A stretch of DNA of 7,914 nucleotides from assembly GCA_017522515.1 (NCBI GenBank), contig JAFWZH010000086.1, positions 1 to 7,914 on the forward strand, in the 5' to 3' direction. This DNA comes from Clostridia bacterium (GTDB taxonomy: Bacteria > Bacillota_A > Clostridia > UBA1212 > UBA1255). Under the pieces are notes generated by a model. That model was given only the letters and a program-made list of their open reading frames with translations, had not been told where the DNA came from and made no database searches. This document shows positions 6,436-7,914 of the stretch, piece by piece. The translations under genes and the position numbers were made by a program. The stretch's first letter is position 1. Each line of letters opens with the position of its first letter.

Positions 6436-6600
6436 CGAGATCAAAACATTCTTTGCAATAGCAGCGAAATTGACACGTATTTTCCTATTTTACGCAATAT
6501 CTGCATCGCTGATGAAACTATGAATCCTGAAAATGCTAAAAGAAATCTCTCTTTTACGGCACAACAGGTATTCAGAATTATTGATATATTTATGAAATAA
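6436..6600 (+). pseudogene. 54-codon remnant of an unidentified gene
   Basis: A frame opens directly after a TAG (6433-6435) and runs 54 codons to TAA (6598-6600) with no start codon near its beginning; the first in-frame ATG is at 6520. The encoded text looks protein-like rather than random, with FPILRNICIADETMNPENAK followed by FTAQQVFRIIDIFMK, a plausible helical C-terminus. A promoter lies upstream at 6381-6409, and AGAGG (6428-6432) resembles a ribosome binding site, but no usable start follows it. Another frame is open from about 6401 to 6524, so a frameshift could have separated the two halves. A translated ORF of 26 codons from 6520 is the alternative. The product is not recognised. 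Confidence 0.35.
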
Positions 6601-6615
6601 AATCAATGGATATTA

Positions 6616-6644
6616 TTGAAAAATGAAATAGATTATGATATAAT
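6616..6644 (+). promoter_or_regulatory. Near-consensus promoter TTGAAA-N17-TATAAT, extended -10
   Basis: TTGAAA (6616-6621) and TATAAT (6639-6644) are 17 bases apart, and TGA at 6636-6638 adds an extended -10 (TGN). Transcription should start near 6651, just ahead of the ribosome binding site AAGGAG (6657-6662) and the start codon at 6668. It is the best promoter in the window and belongs to the two-gene cassette downstream. Confidence 0.75.
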
Positions 6645-6667
6645 GTTATTACCAAAAAGGAGTTTTT

Positions 6668-6835
6668 ATGAGCAGAAGTTATATTACAGAAAACGATTCA
6701 ACAATTGGAAAGAAGCGTACCGATTCTATATCAGATATAATAAAACAAATGCGGTATAACTGTCAAGAATTTAATACTTACTGCTTTGAAAGAATACAAA
6801 GAAAAACATGGTGGAGGAAATCAAAATGGAACTAA
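6668..6835 (+). CDS. Small basic protein (55 aa), possibly frameshifted
   Basis: The ATG follows AAGGAG (6657-6662) and a near-consensus promoter. As read, the product has 55 residues, 12 Lys/Arg against 6 Asp/Glu, and an odd tail RIQRKTWWRKSKWN. From about codon 27 the +1 frame gives a more protein-like reading, CGITVKNLILTALKEYKEKH, ending at TAA 6837-6839. Removing one A in CAAATG (near 6750) would join MSRSYITEND...SDIIKQ to it and give a 56-residue protein with an amphipathic helical end. The gene may therefore carry a one-base insertion, or a sequencing error. Either version overlaps the start of the next gene, so the two form an operon. The family is not recognised; a small DNA-binding or antitoxin-like protein is only a guess. 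Confidence 0.5.
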   Translation: MSRSYITENDSTIGKKRTDSISDIIKQMRYNCQEFNTYCFERIQRKTWWRKSKWN

Positions 6836-7071
6836 TTAAAAAACAAGTATTCTTTCAAAAAACAGAGAACAACATAGTTGAAAATGGGGATTTATATATA
6901 GCTGCACCTCAAGAACTTTACGATACTCAAATCTTTGATTGTGTGATGATTCGCTGTGAATGTTGTTGCGAAATTATTACTTATTGCAAAGAAATATTTA
7001 TTTGCCGTGTCCATAACAAAAATGAATATTGTATTTGTCCCGAATGTGCAAAACAACTTTTTAATATATAA
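6826..7071 (+). CDS. Cys-rich small protein (81 aa), probable zinc binder
   Basis: The start at 6826 is preferred because GGAGG (6812-6816) is 9 bases upstream; an earlier ATG at 6808 has no ribosome binding site. The N-terminal 35 residues are polar. The C-terminal half holds ten cysteines (39, 44, 46, 47, 48, 54, 60, 69, 71, 74) and His63, including CECCC (44-48) and CICPEC (69-74). That pattern suits one or two zinc-binding knuckles, with the last pair like a zinc ribbon. It overlaps the preceding gene and shares its promoter. No signal peptide or membrane segment is seen. I do not recognise the family. Possible roles are a DNA- or RNA-binding regulator or a small mobile-element accessory protein. 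Confidence 0.6.
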   Translation: MELIKKQVFFQKTENNIVENGDLYIAAPQELYDTQIFDCVMIRCECCCEIITYCKEIFICRVHNKNEYCICPECAKQLFNI

Positions 7072-7113
7072 TTGCCCACCATGCACCTGACAGAGAAATT
7101 CATCAAGAACACG

Positions 7114-7166
7114 TTTGACACCTGACAAAGCTTTGAACTTGACATCTGTTTCTTTATATATATGAA
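7114..7166 (+). promoter_or_regulatory. Probable promoter and repeat region of the flavin reductase gene
   Basis: A consensus -35 TTGACA (7139-7144) lies 16 bases before TATGAA (7161-7166), a fair -10 box. Just upstream is an imperfect direct repeat, TTTGACACCTGACA (7114-7127) and TTTGAACTTGACA (7132-7144), with the perfect palindrome CAAAGCTTTG (7126-7135) across the join. This could be an operator overlapping the -35. A transcript from here would reach GGAGG at 7191. Confidence 0.45.
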
Positions 7167-7202
7167 CACAGAAATTTAATCTAATCCATAGGAGGAATGA
7201 AA

Positions 7203-7760
7203 ATGAGAAAAAATCTTGGAGCAAAGGCAATACTTTATCCTATGCCGGTGCTGATTATCGGCTCTTATGACGAAAATGGCGTTCCCGACGCTATGAATGC
7301 TGCATGGGGCGGAATCAGCGAGGAAACACAGATTTCAATCTGCGTCAGCGAAGATCACAAAACAACAGCAAATATCCTTTCACGCAAAGCATTTACTGTG
7401 AGCATTGCCGATGCTGAAAATGTAATTGCCGCTGATTATGTGGGCGTTGTATCGGGAAATAACGAGCCTGACAAAATCAAAAAAGCAAGCTGGACTGCTG
7501 TAAAAAGCGAAAATGTGGACGCTCCCCTTTTCAATGAGCTGCCGCTTGCTCTCGAATGTAAACTTATAAGCTACGATGAAGAATCTTGCCGTCTTGTAGG
7601 CGAAATCGTCAATGTCTGTGCAGATGAGCGTATACTTACAGACGGAAAGGTTGATTTATCAAAATTCAGCCCTATCACTTATGACCCAGTAAATCACGAT
7701 TATCTTACCCTTGGAGATAAAGTCGGCAAGGCTTTCAGCGACGGTTTGAAGCTGAAATAA
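7203..7760 (+). CDS. Flavin reductase family protein (FMN-binding split barrel)
   Basis: A 185-residue cytoplasmic protein of the flavoredoxin/flavin reductase-like family, which bind FMN and pass electrons from a reduced pyridine nucleotide or partner protein. The start at 7203 is preferred over 7197 because GGAGG (7191-7195) leaves a normal 7-base gap only for the former. Family hallmarks are the N-terminal YPMPVLIIG strand, DAMNAAWGG, the HKTT(A/K)NI segment, FTVSIADAENV, DYVGVVSGN, the LECKLISY strand, GEIVNV and the C-terminal LGDKVGKAFSDG. The length is normal and nothing is missing. Codons are visibly richer in G and C than in the genes to the left, and the gene has its own promoter, so it is probably a resident chromosomal gene beside the mobile region. 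Its physiological partner is unknown. Confidence 0.92.
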   Translation: MRKNLGAKAILYPMPVLIIGSYDENGVPDAMNAAWGGISEETQISICVSEDHKTTANILSRKAFTVSIADAENVIAADYVGVVSGNNEPDKIKKASWTAVKSENVDAPLFNELPLALECKLISYDEESCRLVGEIVNVCADERILTDGKVDLSKFSPITYDPVNHDYLTLGDKVGKAFSDGLKLK

Positions 7761-7775
7761 ATATTTTTAAATTAA

Positions 7776-7914
7776 GGGCATCTCTAAAAACCCGTTTGAT
7801 TAAAGAAAAAACAGATAGGTGCGGCAGCTGCAAGGAAAGCTTCCGAAGGCGTGCTTTCGCACTCCGAGGGAGGTTGACGCAGCAGATGTCGTGCATAGCT
7901 GTTTTTTCTCAAAA
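7776..7914. mobile_element. MITE-like element, copy 2 (cut by window end)
   Basis: The 139 visible bases align without gaps to 174-312 with 17 differences by hand count (about 88% identity), in the same orientation. The left terminal repeat GGGCATCTCTAAAAAC (7776-7791) is intact; the right one lies beyond the window. It starts 16 bases after the flavin reductase stop codon, following TTAA. The folded element could therefore end up in that gene's 3' untranslated region and act as a terminator or mRNA stabiliser. Several differences from copy 1 restore or preserve pairing in the internal stem. Confidence 0.85.

Noticed and set aside
6892..7230. Minus-strand frames of 112 and 62 codons (6892-7230 and 6981-7169)
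   Set aside because: They overlap the Cys-rich gene and the flavin reductase promoter, and no ribosome binding site or domain is seen.
1..7914. CRISPR array, tRNA, rRNA, or retron/reverse-transcriptase system
   Set aside because: No regularly spaced repeat series, no cloverleaf or CCA-ended tRNA sequence, no conserved rRNA sequence and no reverse-transcriptase motif was seen on either strand.

Overview
The window looks like a mobile-element-rich segment of a low-G+C Firmicute, most likely a Ruminococcus-type member of the Oscillospiraceae. This rests on the strong AT bias, the GGAGG-type ribosome binding sites and the style of the proteins. The genus is inference; no marker gene is present.

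Left part (1-490): no gene. It holds a perfect 10-bp hairpin (15-39), a complete 158-bp MITE-like element with perfect 16-bp terminal inverted repeats (174-331), and a stretch of short inverted and direct repeats that is a candidate transfer origin (346-430).

Mobilisation and integration module (491-3177): all genes are on the plus strand. In order they are a ribbon-helix-helix relaxosome-type protein, an overlapping very short MOBP-like relaxase (171 aa), a second small ribbon-helix-helix protein, an excisionase-like winged-helix protein and a tyrosine integrase that overlaps it by one base. This is the gene set of an integrative mobilizable element: it can excise and nick its own DNA but shows no mating-pore genes here. 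A striking nested double inverted repeat (1604-1679) lies in front of xis-int and probably controls them.

ATPase (3367-6375): a 1002-residue protein with a VirB4/HerA-like motor domain at its C-terminus. Its long N-terminal half contains what may be a decayed second P-loop. It may be the element's own DNA-pumping or coupling factor, or cargo.

Right part (6376-7914): a strong-looking promoter and a short coding remnant, then a second near-consensus promoter driving a two-gene cassette. The first small gene shows signs of a frameshift; the second encodes a Cys-rich protein of 81 aa. After that comes an ordinary, visibly more G+C-rich flavin reductase family gene, probably host chromosome, followed 16 bases later by a second, window-truncated MITE copy in the same orientation as the first.

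The most notable observations are compensatory base changes between the two MITE copies, the tandem-ATPase-like architecture of the large protein, and the nested inverted repeats before xis-int. The ends of the integrated element could not be located.
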